A stretch of 64,000 nucleotides of DNA from Neolewinella antarctica (lineage in GTDB: Bacteria > Bacteroidota > Bacteroidia > Chitinophagales > Saprospiraceae), in the NCBI RefSeq assembly GCF_011927835.1, contig NZ_JAATJH010000001.1, positions 124,001 through 188,000 on the forward strand, written 5' to 3'. Within the stretch, counting starts at the first letter, position 1. Each line of letters starts with the position of its first letter. Made by a program: the position numbers and the translations under genes. The notes beneath the pieces are model-generated. The model was not told the DNA's origin. It saw only the letters and a program-made list of their open reading frames with translations, and did not search any database. Below, in pieces: positions 34,351-42,521 of the stretch.

Positions 34351-35559
34351 TTACGTTCGGTCCAGCACGCTGACGAAGAACCCGTCGTACCCTTCCACTT
34401 GTGGTAGGTAGGTATGCTTACGCGCCAACGTCCAGTCTTTCCCCGCCTCCTCATTAAGAAAACGATCGACCTGGTCGTCGTTCTCCCTGGGTAAAATGCT
34501 GCAGGTGGCGTAGACCATTTTCCCACCGGGTTTGACCATTCTACTGTACCGTGCCAAAATATCGGCCTGTTCGGTAATGACGCGCTCGAGGAAATCGGGG
34601 TTCAACTTCCACTTGGCGTCCGGATTACGCCGGAGAACGCCGAGGCCGGAGCAGGGGACATCGAGTAAGAGCCGGTCGGCGCGCTCGGTAAGCCGCTTGA
34701 CGATCTTGGTGGAGCTTATTGCCCGCGTTTCGAGGTTATTAACGCCGGCCCGTTTTGCCCGCTTTTTGAGTTCTTCCAACTTCCAATTGTGCACGTCGAG
34801 GCTGAGCAGTTTTCCCCGGTTCTGCATCAGCGCGGCCAGGTGAAGACTTTTACCACCGGCGCCGGCGCAAGCATCGATAACTGTGTGGCTGGGGTCGACG
34901 TCGAGCGAAGGGGCGGCTTGCTGGCTGCTGAAGTCTTGTAACTCGAAATGACCGGCCTTGAAGGCTTTGGTAGCAAAGAGATTACGCCGCTCGGTAACCA
35001 GCAGGGCGTCGGCGGCGATGTGCTCCGTCAGGATGGACTCTTTAGCGAGCGCCTTGATCAGTTCTTCCGGAGTGGTTTTGAGTCGGTTGGTGCGCAGGAC
35101 GACCGGTGCCTGCTCGTTCAGGGCGGTGAGGGTTGCGCCCCAGTTGTCTCCCAACTGATCGGTTCCGAGTGCGTCGAGCCAGTCGGGGATTGACTCACGT
35201 ACGGCACGCTTGTCGTCGACCGTCGCCATCCGTTCCTCCACCCTTTCGCGGGATAAGTTGCCAAATTCTTTCCAACCGGGCAGGTTCGTGCCGTTGTGCA
35301 ACAGCCAAGCGCCGGTTAGCCGCCAGAAGTCCTCCCGCGAGGTAGGATTTTCCAGCTCGGCCAGGTGCTTGAGGAGGCGGTAGTTGCGGACAACACCGTA
35401 CGTCTGTTCGGCAATGAAGGCACGGTCTTTACTTCCTCGTTTCTTATCTTCTTTGAGGACGCGGGATATTTCTTTATCTGCGTAATTGCCTTTGAGGAAG
35501 ATGGCTTGGAGGGCCGAAGCGATGGCTTCGAAGTGGGCGGGGTACAGTCTGGCTGACAT
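34351..35559 (-). CDS. RsmB/NOP-family RNA cytosine-C5 methyltransferase
   Basis: A 402-residue SAM-dependent enzyme. The N-terminal part (about 1-140) is an NusB-like helical region; the catalytic part has VIDACAGAGGKSLHLAALM (SAM site), LLLDVPCSGLGVLRRNPDAKW (with one active-site Cys in the PCSG motif) and MVYATCSILPRENDDQV (with the second Cys). It methylates C5 of a cytosine in rRNA or tRNA; whether it is the true RsmB cannot be settled here. It ends 9 bp from the convergent cyclase gene. Confidence 0.92.
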   Translation of the reverse strand: MSARLYPAHFEAIASALQAIFLKGNYADKEISRVLKEDKKRGSKDRAFIAEQTYGVVRNYRLLKHLAELENPTSREDFWRLTGAWLLHNGTNLPGWKEFGNLSRERVEERMATVDDKRAVRESIPDWLDALGTDQLGDNWGATLTALNEQAPVVLRTNRLKTTPEELIKALAKESILTEHIAADALLVTERRNLFATKAFKAGHFELQDFSSQQAAPSLDVDPSHTVIDACAGAGGKSLHLAALMQNRGKLLSLDVHNWKLEELKKRAKRAGVNNLETRAISSTKIVKRLTERADRLLLDVPCSGLGVLRRNPDAKWKLNPDFLERVITEQADILARYSRMVKPGGKMVYATCSILPRENDDQVDRFLNEEAGKDWTLARKHTYLPQVEGYDGFFVSVLDRT

Positions 35560-35583
35560 TGGAAAGGGTATTGAGGGAAAAAA

Positions 35584-37323
35584 TTAGGCATCGAGAACGT
35601 CACCCCGCGGGCCATCGTTCACGCCGCTGTTTTCGAGCAGCAGCGCGATTAAAATCGTGAGTACGCAACCGATTAAATTTAACCAGAGATACGCCAGGTC
35701 GATCACCTCAAAGTAGGAGAGCGTAAAGGTGATACCGACTAGAATCTGTACGATTATCGCGGCGTTTAGCACCGCTCTGCTACCGACACTCTTGAAGAAG
35801 AAAGCCACGGCAAAAACCCCCAGTATCACCCCGTAAAAGAGGGAACCGATGATGTTGACGGCCTGAATGAGGTTGTCGAATAAGTTAGCCGTCGTGGCGA
35901 AAAGTAGCGCCACGCAACCCCAGCCAATCGTGAGGTACTTACTCATACGGAGGTAGTGCTGGTCGTCCCTGTCCTTGACGATGCTCCGCCGGTAAATGTC
36001 CACCATGGTAGTGGTTGCCAGCGCGTTTAGTTCAGAGCTCGTGCTGGACATCGCGGCGGAAAAGATGACCGCCAGGAGCAAGCCGACCAGGCCTACCGGC
36101 AAATAATTGATGACGAAGGTGATGAAGACGTAATCCCGGTCTTCACTGATGGCGTCGATTCCGCGGTCCTTTGCTTCCTGGGTAACTAGTTCGTCGACCC
36201 GGCTGGCCACCAGTTTACGGGCGTCGACGGCTTCCTGGAGGGTCTGTTTGGCGGTGGCCACTCGACCCGGCTCATCCGTCTTGATTGCCTGCACCAGCGA
36301 CCGCGCCGCCGCGTTCGTGCGCACGCTGATCAATTCGTTCTCGCTTTCTAATTCTACGAGTTGGGGTGCGTAAGCGCTCTCACGCACGTGGTCGAGGTTG
36401 GCATTGTTGAAGTGAACCGGTGGCGCGACGAAGAGGAAAAATACGAAAACCATAATGCCAATGAAGAGCACCAGGAACTGCATCGGGACTTTCAATAATC
36501 CGTTAAAGAGCAAACCCAACCGGCTTTCGGTGAGGCTCTTTCCCGACAAATAACGCTGCACCTGACTCTGGTCCGTACCGAAATAACTCAGGAACAAGAA
36601 CGTGCCGCCGAGCATGGCCGACCAGATGTTGTACCGGTCGTTGAGGTCAAAATTAAAGTCGATCACTTCGAGTTTGCCGAGATTGCCGGCGATGTTGAGC
36701 GCGTCGTTGAAGCCGATTTCCGCCGGAAGCTTGGTGACCACCACCACGCCGGCGGCGATCATCCCGAGCAGGATAATGATCATCTGCTGCTTCTGGGTTA
36801 CCGACACCGCTTTCGTACCACCCATCACCGTATAAAAAATGACGACGATACCGATCAGGAAGATGGTCAGGTTGAGCGACCAGCCCAGAATGGAGGACAT
36901 AATGATGGCCGGCGCGTAGATCGTAATGCCCGCCGCCAGACCTCGCTGGATCAGAAAGAGGAGGGCGGTTAACGTCCTGACCTTCAGGTCGAAACGCCCT
37001 TCGAGGTATTCGTACGCCGTGTACACTTTCAGGCGGTAGTAGATCGGCAGGACGAAGACGCACAACACGACCATCGCAATGGGTAAACCGAAGTAGAACT
37101 GGGCAAAGCCGAGCCCGCTGTCGTAAGCCTGGCCGGGCGTGCTCAGAAACGTGATCGCGCTCGCCTGCGTGGCCATGACGGACAGGCCGATGGTCCACCA
37201 CTTCAGGTCGCGGTCGCCGAGTAAATAGCTCTTCACGTTGTCAACGGAGCGCGTCTTGATGACGCCGTAGGATACGATCGCCGTCAGGGTGCCGATCATC
37301 ACCATCCAGTCAATAGTGCTCAT
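35584..37323 (-). CDS. Sodium:solute symporter family transporter
   Basis: A 579-residue SSS-family membrane protein. I start at MSTIDWMVMIGTLTAIVSYG (37323), giving a first helix at the N-terminus; a longer reading to 37404 adds a polar non-homologous segment and overlaps the small upstream gene. It has about 13 helices, with LLGDRDLKWWTIGLSVMATQASAITFLSTPGQAYD near the Na+ site. A charged loop of roughly 100 residues (about 325-430, rich in Glu/Lys) interrupts the transporter before FVINYLPVGLVGLLLAVIFSAAMSS. The substrate is unknown. A 4-bp ATGA overlap joins it to the upstream 53-residue gene. Confidence 0.9.
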   Translation of the reverse strand: MSTIDWMVMIGTLTAIVSYGVIKTRSVDNVKSYLLGDRDLKWWTIGLSVMATQASAITFLSTPGQAYDSGLGFAQFYFGLPIAMVVLCVFVLPIYYRLKVYTAYEYLEGRFDLKVRTLTALLFLIQRGLAAGITIYAPAIIMSSILGWSLNLTIFLIGIVVIFYTVMGGTKAVSVTQKQQMIIILLGMIAAGVVVVTKLPAEIGFNDALNIAGNLGKLEVIDFNFDLNDRYNIWSAMLGGTFLFLSYFGTDQSQVQRYLSGKSLTESRLGLLFNGLLKVPMQFLVLFIGIMVFVFFLFVAPPVHFNNANLDHVRESAYAPQLVELESENELISVRTNAAARSLVQAIKTDEPGRVATAKQTLQEAVDARKLVASRVDELVTQEAKDRGIDAISEDRDYVFITFVINYLPVGLVGLLLAVIFSAAMSSTSSELNALATTTMVDIYRRSIVKDRDDQHYLRMSKYLTIGWGCVALLFATTANLFDNLIQAVNIIGSLFYGVILGVFAVAFFFKSVGSRAVLNAAIIVQILVGITFTLSYFEVIDLAYLWLNLIGCVLTILIALLLENSGVNDGPRGDVLDA

Positions 37324-37481
37324 GCGTAGGCTTGGCTGAATAAATAAAAACAGATGATCAGGACGACGTGCGCGACCAAAACGGTGGCGTACATCCGGCC
37401 CCAACTACCGAGGATGGGCGGTTCTTCGGGCGGGTCGTCGTCGGCGGGGGGCGGTGCGGGTGGGTACTGGCTCAGTGGCAT
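37320..37481 (-). CDS. Small single-helix membrane protein, symporter partner
   Basis: A 53-residue protein beginning MPLSQYPPAPPPADDDPPEE, then ILGSWGRMYATVLVAHVV and a continuing hydrophobic helix (about 30-48) to FSQAYA. Its stop codon overlaps the symporter ATG (ATGA at 37320-37323), so the two are translationally coupled. Similar short proteins with a G-S-W-x-x-x-Y-A-x-V helix precede symporters in other Bacteroidota, and small partners are known for some SSS transporters (YjcH with ActP, YhdT with PanF). Its function is inferred from this arrangement. Confidence 0.75.
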   Translation of the reverse strand: MPLSQYPPAPPPADDDPPEEPPILGSWGRMYATVLVAHVVLIICFYLFSQAYA

Positions 37482-37544
37482 GCCCGTAAGGTACGTTGTT
37501 TGGGCGTTGAAAGTTGGTGCGGGTGGTCCATTGGTACCGAGGCG

Positions 37545-37596
37545 CGTCCGCTCCGACTAAGTACGGGACTAGCTAATCCCGACTTAGCCGGGACGG
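37545..37596. repeat. Imperfect inverted repeat in divergent promoter region
   Basis: The arms ccgactaagtacgggactagc and gctaatcccgacttagccgg pair with one bulge and two mismatches around the centre near 37571. The outer flanks (ggcgcgtccg and ggacgggtgcgg) resemble half-copies of the window's GC-rich repeat. The structure lies between the symporter partner gene and msrA. Confidence 0.55.
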
Positions 37597-37664
37597 GTGC
37601 GGAGAAATTTCGAAAATCGCGGGGAGGGCCAACCAGGTTGCCGAGCGGGTAGTTTACCCGTTTC

Positions 37665-38153
37665 ATGGGTAAACTAAAGAAAATCGGTCTGGGTGGCGGC
37701 TGCCACTGGTGTACGGAAGGCGTGTTCGTGTCCCTGATCGGCGTCGAGCGGGTGGAGCAGGGCTGGATTTCCTCTGTGGCGCCCAACGATGCTTTTTCCG
37801 AAGCGGTGATCGTCCACTATGACCCCGACAGGATTAGCGCGGTGAGTTTGCTTGACGTGCATCTGCGTACGCACGCCGCGATAAAGGTGCACGGGTTGCG
37901 TCATAAATACCGTTCCGCCGTTTACTATTTCGACGTAAGTGATCGTGCGCAACTTACTGACTTACTGATACTGGCGGGCAATGAATTCGCTGAGCCTATC
38001 ATAACGCGAGTATTGCCTTTTGTGGCTTTTAAGCCTTCGCTTCCGGAGCATCGGGATTATTACCGTACCGACCCGGGTCGACCATTTTGTGTTCGGTTCA
38101 TTGCGCCTAAGTTGGACTTTTTGCGGGGTTACCGTGGGGGGGTGGTTAGGTGA
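37665..38153 (+). CDS. msrA: Peptide-methionine (S)-S-oxide reductase MsrA
   Basis: A 162-residue MsrA with the active-site segment GLGGGCHWCTEGVF (GCHWC in place of the more common GCFWC) near the N-terminus, EAVIVHYDPDRIS, and the later RSAVYYFDVSDRAQ. It reduces methionine-S-sulfoxide residues in proteins. It is short at the C-terminus compared with E. coli MsrA and lacks the distal resolving cysteines, so it probably recycles by another thiol. Divergent from the symporter pair. Confidence 0.85.
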   Translation: MGKLKKIGLGGGCHWCTEGVFVSLIGVERVEQGWISSVAPNDAFSEAVIVHYDPDRISAVSLLDVHLRTHAAIKVHGLRHKYRSAVYYFDVSDRAQLTDLLILAGNEFAEPIITRVLPFVAFKPSLPEHRDYYRTDPGRPFCVRFIAPKLDFLRGYRGGVVR

Positions 38154-38544
38154 TGATTGTTTGGGCAAACTGTATTGCATCTCGCCCGGTGGAGCCCTTC
38201 CGCTAGTAAACTGGATTCTAGCAATTGGATGCCACATTATTTAGGCGATGATCAAGCCAATTGAGTGCTTGTGCTGGCTGTTAGTAGGTAACCGGAAGTT
38301 AGCTAGTCAACGCGTGCAGTTCTCAAGAATCTAACCCCTTCTGAGCCGGTGTACTTATGACGTAAAAGGTCGAAAAAACGAAACTGTGGTTGAATTGCGA
38401 ACGAGTAAATCTGCTAATTTAAGGATGGATAAATGCAGGTACTTGACGTTCATCAATTCGTGTTCCCGGACGGTTGAATTCAACACAGTTCTACACAATT
38501 ATGGGATTTATTGGTCCGACGTGTACTTTGCTTGACCCTTGGTT
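38154..38544. other. AT-richer spacer between msrA and the eCIS locus
   Basis: A 391-bp region with no gene I can support on either strand, visibly richer in A/T than the rest. It holds a 12-bp palindrome gttgaattcaac at 38473-38484 and, at its right edge, the hairpin ccaggtt/aacctgg at 38547-38566 overlapping the last codons of the DUF4157 gene. No T-tract follows, so a terminator is uncertain. Confidence 0.6.
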
Positions 38545-39864
38545 TCACCAGGTTGTACCTAACCTGGCAAGTGATGCGTTTACGTGACTTGGATTACTAT
38601 TATGATTAAACCCTTTTGTAATAAAACTTGAATAATGATTCCCTAGCCCCGCTAGATCATCGGGCTTAATTTTCGCCAAGCCCGTAATGCTATTGTAGTT
38701 CTGTCCATTTAATATCCGTCGTGAATTTGGGACCACAATCTTGTCAGTCATTTCCTGTGTAATCTCACTAGCCAACTTGATAAAGGCATCATCGTTAGCA
38801 GTAGTATTGTATAAATTCTGCATGCGCTCTAAATGCTTTACAACTACCTGTTCAGCGTCCCCAGTCACGGAGGCCGTTACCTTCGTAAGTCTCAGTTGGT
38901 ACAAGCGACTAATCACGCGCAGTCTACTACCCGGTGGAATCTTTGCGTTTACCGCTTTACCGGCTTTCATTACGGCTGCAGGAACTTTGACTTTTGCCAG
39001 TTTTCCCAGTTTTGACAACCCTTTTCCACCAAATATCGCAGACCCGACGTCAAAAATACCCCGCCCGACTGCTTTACCGGGTCGGCCTTCCTTGATTGCC
39101 TTCTCGTAGGGTTCTTTGATTGCATTCCACAGAACGGTGGGATCTTCCCTCACTGCGGTGGCAACTCGCTCCAAAGCTGCCTCCGATTCATCGTGCTGCT
39201 TTTTATCCATTAACTCCCCGACCGGAGAAATCCGGTAGGCACCCCGCGCCATCGTGGCTATCCCCTTAACGGCGTCGACGCCCCCCTCTGCCATACCGAT
39301 GGGGACGTCGATGAGGCTCTCACCAAATTCTTCGGCAAAATGCCCCCCGAGGGTCACTGCATCGTCTAACCAGTTACCTTCCTCATCTGCCTGCCGCTGA
39401 ATCCGCTTCTCCCCCGCAGACTGCTGCCTGACGTGAACTAACTCGTGGTGCAATAGTGCCTTCCCAGCATCCGTGGCGGGCTGATATTTTCCGCCTTTAA
39501 AGAATATATCCTTGCCGTAAGTGAACGCATTTGCGCCTAAGCGTTTGGTTAATGCATCAGCCTGAGGGCTGGCGTGAACCCTCACCCTCGCCAGATCGGT
39601 ACGTGCTTTGTCACCCAATTCCGCTTGTACTTGATCCGGTATGGCGGTGCCAGATCCGGCTATGGATTCTAAGTTGCTGACAATTTCTTTACTAGCTACT
39701 AACTCGTCAGAACTTCCGTGCTTTCCGGAGGGCATACCGCTCTCCCGGGCCGCAGACTGCTCCCGCGCGTGGTGTACACCATCAATCTTAACGCTTGAAG
39801 GAGTCTTGGCCTGGAAAAAAGGTTTTGATTGCTTTTTAGCGGCTTTTGCTTGCGTGGTTTTCAT
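38545..39864 (-). CDS. DUF4157 (eCIS core domain) protein with unknown C-terminal domain; candidate eCIS cargo
   Basis: A 439-residue protein starting at MKTTQAKAAKKQSKPFFQAK (39864), a start that follows the ATPase stop by 38 bp; the in-frame extension to 40026 runs into the ATPase gene in another frame. The DUF4157 domain (about 72-150) has ARVRVHASPQADAL, FTYGKDIFF and the metalloprotease-like HELVHVRQQ (His140-Glu141-His144). A glycine-rich helical middle (about 185-290; VGRGIFDVGSAIFGGKG) resembles pre-toxin spacers of polymorphic toxins. The last 150 residues match nothing I know. DUF4157 proteins are repeatedly found as the distal gene of eCIS loci and some are cargo. Composition toward the 3' end is more A/T-rich, hinting at a swapped end. 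Confidence 0.85.
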   Translation of the reverse strand: MKTTQAKAAKKQSKPFFQAKTPSSVKIDGVHHAREQSAARESGMPSGKHGSSDELVASKEIVSNLESIAGSGTAIPDQVQAELGDKARTDLARVRVHASPQADALTKRLGANAFTYGKDIFFKGGKYQPATDAGKALLHHELVHVRQQSAGEKRIQRQADEEGNWLDDAVTLGGHFAEEFGESLIDVPIGMAEGGVDAVKGIATMARGAYRISPVGELMDKKQHDESEAALERVATAVREDPTVLWNAIKEPYEKAIKEGRPGKAVGRGIFDVGSAIFGGKGLSKLGKLAKVKVPAAVMKAGKAVNAKIPPGSRLRVISRLYQLRLTKVTASVTGDAEQVVVKHLERMQNLYNTTANDDAFIKLASEITQEMTDKIVVPNSRRILNGQNYNSITGLAKIKPDDLAGLGNHYSSFITKGFNHNSNPSHVNASLARLGTTW

Positions 39865-39901
39865 AATTATAGCTTTAAAATTTAGTGACAATAGCGTAAC
39901 C

Positions 39902-41260
39902 TCACCCCTTAAACATCCACCCAACCTTACCAAACTCCCCCGCGACGCCCGCCAGCAAGTCCGCGTGCATGATCGGCCCCGTGCCACCATCCGCCAACCA
40001 CTCTGCCGTCGCAAACCGCAAGGCACCCGCCACCTGGCCCCCCGATAATGCGTAGCGTCCCGCCACTTCCGCTAAGTTCGTCTCCGGGTCGACGCCCACC
40101 GCGGTCGGCCACATGGCTTCATAAAGCCGCAGACGTTCCGCCGCGCCCGGGGGCTGAAAAGCCACGATGGCCTCGAACCGACGAGAAAAAGCCGCATCCA
40201 GGTTCTCCCGGAAATTAGTGGCCAGCAGAACGATACCGGGAAAAGACTCGACCCGCTGTAGTAAATAGCTAATCTCCTGGTTAGCGTACCGGTCCTTGCT
40301 TTCCTTGGTCTCACTCCGCTTGCCAAACAGCGCGTCGGCTTCGTCGAAGAAGAGAATCCAGCGCCGGTCGGCGGCCCGATCGAAAAGGCTAGCGAGGTGT
40401 TTTTCCGTCTCGCCGATGTACTTAGAGACGATACCGGAGAGATCGACCCGTAGCACCGGGCGACCTAATTCTTCCCCCAGCAAGCCGGCGACCAGCGTCT
40501 TACCCGTCCCCGGCGGACCGTGGAACAAACCACGGTAACCGGGCCGCAGGTATTTGCCGAGGCCAGGGAGCCGCGACAGCCGTTCGAACTGCCCTAAATG
40601 CCGTCGTAATCGTTCTAGTTCCCCTGCCGTGGTGGGGGGCAACACGATGTCCGGCCAGCCTAGTACCGGCCGCAACACTTCGGCGGGGAAGTCAGGACCG
40701 CAGGCGGGGATGGCCTCGCCCACGTCCAGCAATTCCCCCAACCAGGCCTCGTTCACGACCAATTTTCCACTCAGCACCGGCTCGCCGCGGGGAGGTGGTT
40801 CCAAGCTCAGCAGCTTAGCGTTCACCAATCGACTACCGATACGTAATAGCTTAAGTACCCGTGACGCCCCCGCTAAGCCACTGAGTGGCCCCAAGGCCCC
40901 GCCCGGTCGGCTCGAAAGGAGAAAAAGCAGCGTCTGCCCGGTCGGCAGAATTCCCCGGTAGGACTGGCCCCTCACCCCTCCGAACGCCGGCATCTCACCG
41001 CCATCGGGCAGGTGTTGACGCACGATCGCGTCGAGCGCACCGGGTCTCAAATGAGGACTAAGTGCCAGACAGAGCGCCAGTAGCTCCGCCGCCGTTGGCT
41101 TAAAAATTTCGATGAAACGGGCGAAAGGACTACCATCGTCCACAAACTCCGGCCGGGCGGGCCGCGGAACTTCATTGGGCACCATTTGGTGTTCCAGTAC
41201 CGCGAATAGATAATCTAAAGCCAGTTCTACGGCGGGGATGTAAGTGATTAGTTTTGTCAT
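39902..41260 (-). CDS. eCIS AAA+ ATPase (Afp15-like)
   Basis: A 452-residue protein with an alpha-helical N-terminal domain (about 1-220) and a AAA+ module with Walker A FHGPPGTGKTLVAG (about 241-250), Walker B RWILFFDEADALFGKR (about 303), sensor-1 region IVLLATNFREN and the arginine-finger segment FSRRFEAIVAFQ. In Afp/PVC systems the homologous ATPase is needed for assembly or cargo loading of the particle. It overlaps the tape measure gene by 4 bp (ATGA), so translation is coupled. Confidence 0.92.
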   Translation of the reverse strand: MTKLITYIPAVELALDYLFAVLEHQMVPNEVPRPARPEFVDDGSPFARFIEIFKPTAAELLALCLALSPHLRPGALDAIVRQHLPDGGEMPAFGGVRGQSYRGILPTGQTLLFLLSSRPGGALGPLSGLAGASRVLKLLRIGSRLVNAKLLSLEPPPRGEPVLSGKLVVNEAWLGELLDVGEAIPACGPDFPAEVLRPVLGWPDIVLPPTTAGELERLRRHLGQFERLSRLPGLGKYLRPGYRGLFHGPPGTGKTLVAGLLGEELGRPVLRVDLSGIVSKYIGETEKHLASLFDRAADRRWILFFDEADALFGKRSETKESKDRYANQEISYLLQRVESFPGIVLLATNFRENLDAAFSRRFEAIVAFQPPGAAERLRLYEAMWPTAVGVDPETNLAEVAGRYALSGGQVAGALRFATAEWLADGGTGPIMHADLLAGVAGEFGKVGWMFKG

Positions 41261-42519
41261 CGCCAGATTACTTTAAGTGGCGTACCCATGGCCTCGTTTT
41301 TTACCGGCGAAAGCGCCCAGGGTAAAAAGTCAAGTAGCACGTCGATGGCGCTTTCTTCAACTTGGAGCACCCACTGATCACCAGCAAAACTGAGCTTCCC
41401 CGGGCGTTGTAAAAATCCGGCACGCAGGCCGGCGTGGTCGGTGTTCCCGAGTTTAGCCCAGTGCTCGATGACTGAATCGAGTAACTCCGTAACGATGAGT
41501 TTGTGATCCTCGCCGAGCGGATCACCAGCTGGTAATGGTTCATCCGAGTCCAGCCCCACCAGAAGCTTCGTCAGGGCACGCTCCCATTCCGGCACGTCGT
41601 TCTTGGCAAAAACAGCCTGATCAAGTAGGTTGGCGAGGGCGGTAGTGTCGTCCAGCGCCAGCCCCGCACGGTCCCTGATTGTATTGATGTAGGGATGTAG
41701 CAATACGACCCCGGCATTCTCCACAAAATAGATACGCGCGGCGTCGGTCGGGGCGGGAGTTTTCCGCAAATTATACCCTAGTGTAGTGAGCTTGGTAAGT
41801 ATTTGAGGTGTGTCTTTCTCGTGCGTGCCGTTAACTTCCGCCGTCGATGGTAGACTCATTGAGGTGTCGCTGATCTCAGTCCCGTTGATCTCGGAAGTTG
41901 AGGTAACGGCCCGCGCCGGGCCAACCCCGTCCCTTTCGTTGCGCACTGCCGCGACGATTGCTTCGGTAACGGCGGTTATTACCGTTGCTTGCTTCGTCAT
42001 GACCGACACCGCTACTTCCCGTAAGAGGCGATTCCAACGCGCCAGGGCAAACCTCGCCGTACGCTCGTTCATTGACTTAATTACGCGCTTCAATTTCAAT
42101 TGCCAAGAACTGGCTAATTCGATAATGATGAGGGATGGTTGTCGGTACGTAGTTAGGAGATTACCCGTTTGCAGATAGTCGACTAAAGCGTCGTAAGGCG
42201 AAGGAACCGCTACGTGCAGGGGATCTAGCGACCGCAGTTCTTGATCTTCCACTACAGTAGCGTCCCGCAGCGCTCTCCTGATATCGGAAGGCCCGATTTT
42301 CTCCAGATCATCTGCTCCGTTAAGATTGATTTCTATACACAGCCGGGGAATAATCTTTACTACATCGGTGTGGTAACGCTCATCCAGGTAAATAGCAAAG
42401 TCAGGTAAAAACCGTTCGCGTTGAAAATCTTCCAGGCGGGCGTGAAAGCCCGCCACCACGGCGGGTTTGACGTTCGGTACGTGCCATTCAATACGTTGGG
42501 TGATTATTTCGTGTCGCAT
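41257..42519 (-). CDS. Contractile injection system tape measure protein (CIS_TMP, Afp14-like)
   Basis: A 420-residue protein with the family's pattern: N-terminal HEIITQRIEWHVP, and a conserved C-terminal half reading YFVENAGVVLLHPYIN, then WERALTKLLVGLDSDEPLP, HWAKLGNTDHAGLRAGFLQR and DVLLDFLPWALS (about 275-415). In related eCIS this protein sets particle length. It is shorter than Afp14, which would suggest a short particle if length scales. Genes on both sides are baseplate-associated or ATPase genes. Confidence 0.9.
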   Translation of the reverse strand: MRHEIITQRIEWHVPNVKPAVVAGFHARLEDFQRERFLPDFAIYLDERYHTDVVKIIPRLCIEINLNGADDLEKIGPSDIRRALRDATVVEDQELRSLDPLHVAVPSPYDALVDYLQTGNLLTTYRQPSLIIIELASSWQLKLKRVIKSMNERTARFALARWNRLLREVAVSVMTKQATVITAVTEAIVAAVRNERDGVGPARAVTSTSEINGTEISDTSMSLPSTAEVNGTHEKDTPQILTKLTTLGYNLRKTPAPTDAARIYFVENAGVVLLHPYINTIRDRAGLALDDTTALANLLDQAVFAKNDVPEWERALTKLLVGLDSDEPLPAGDPLGEDHKLIVTELLDSVIEHWAKLGNTDHAGLRAGFLQRPGKLSFAGDQWVLQVEESAIDVLLDFLPWALSPVKNEAMGTPLKVIWR

Positions 42520-42521
42520 GG

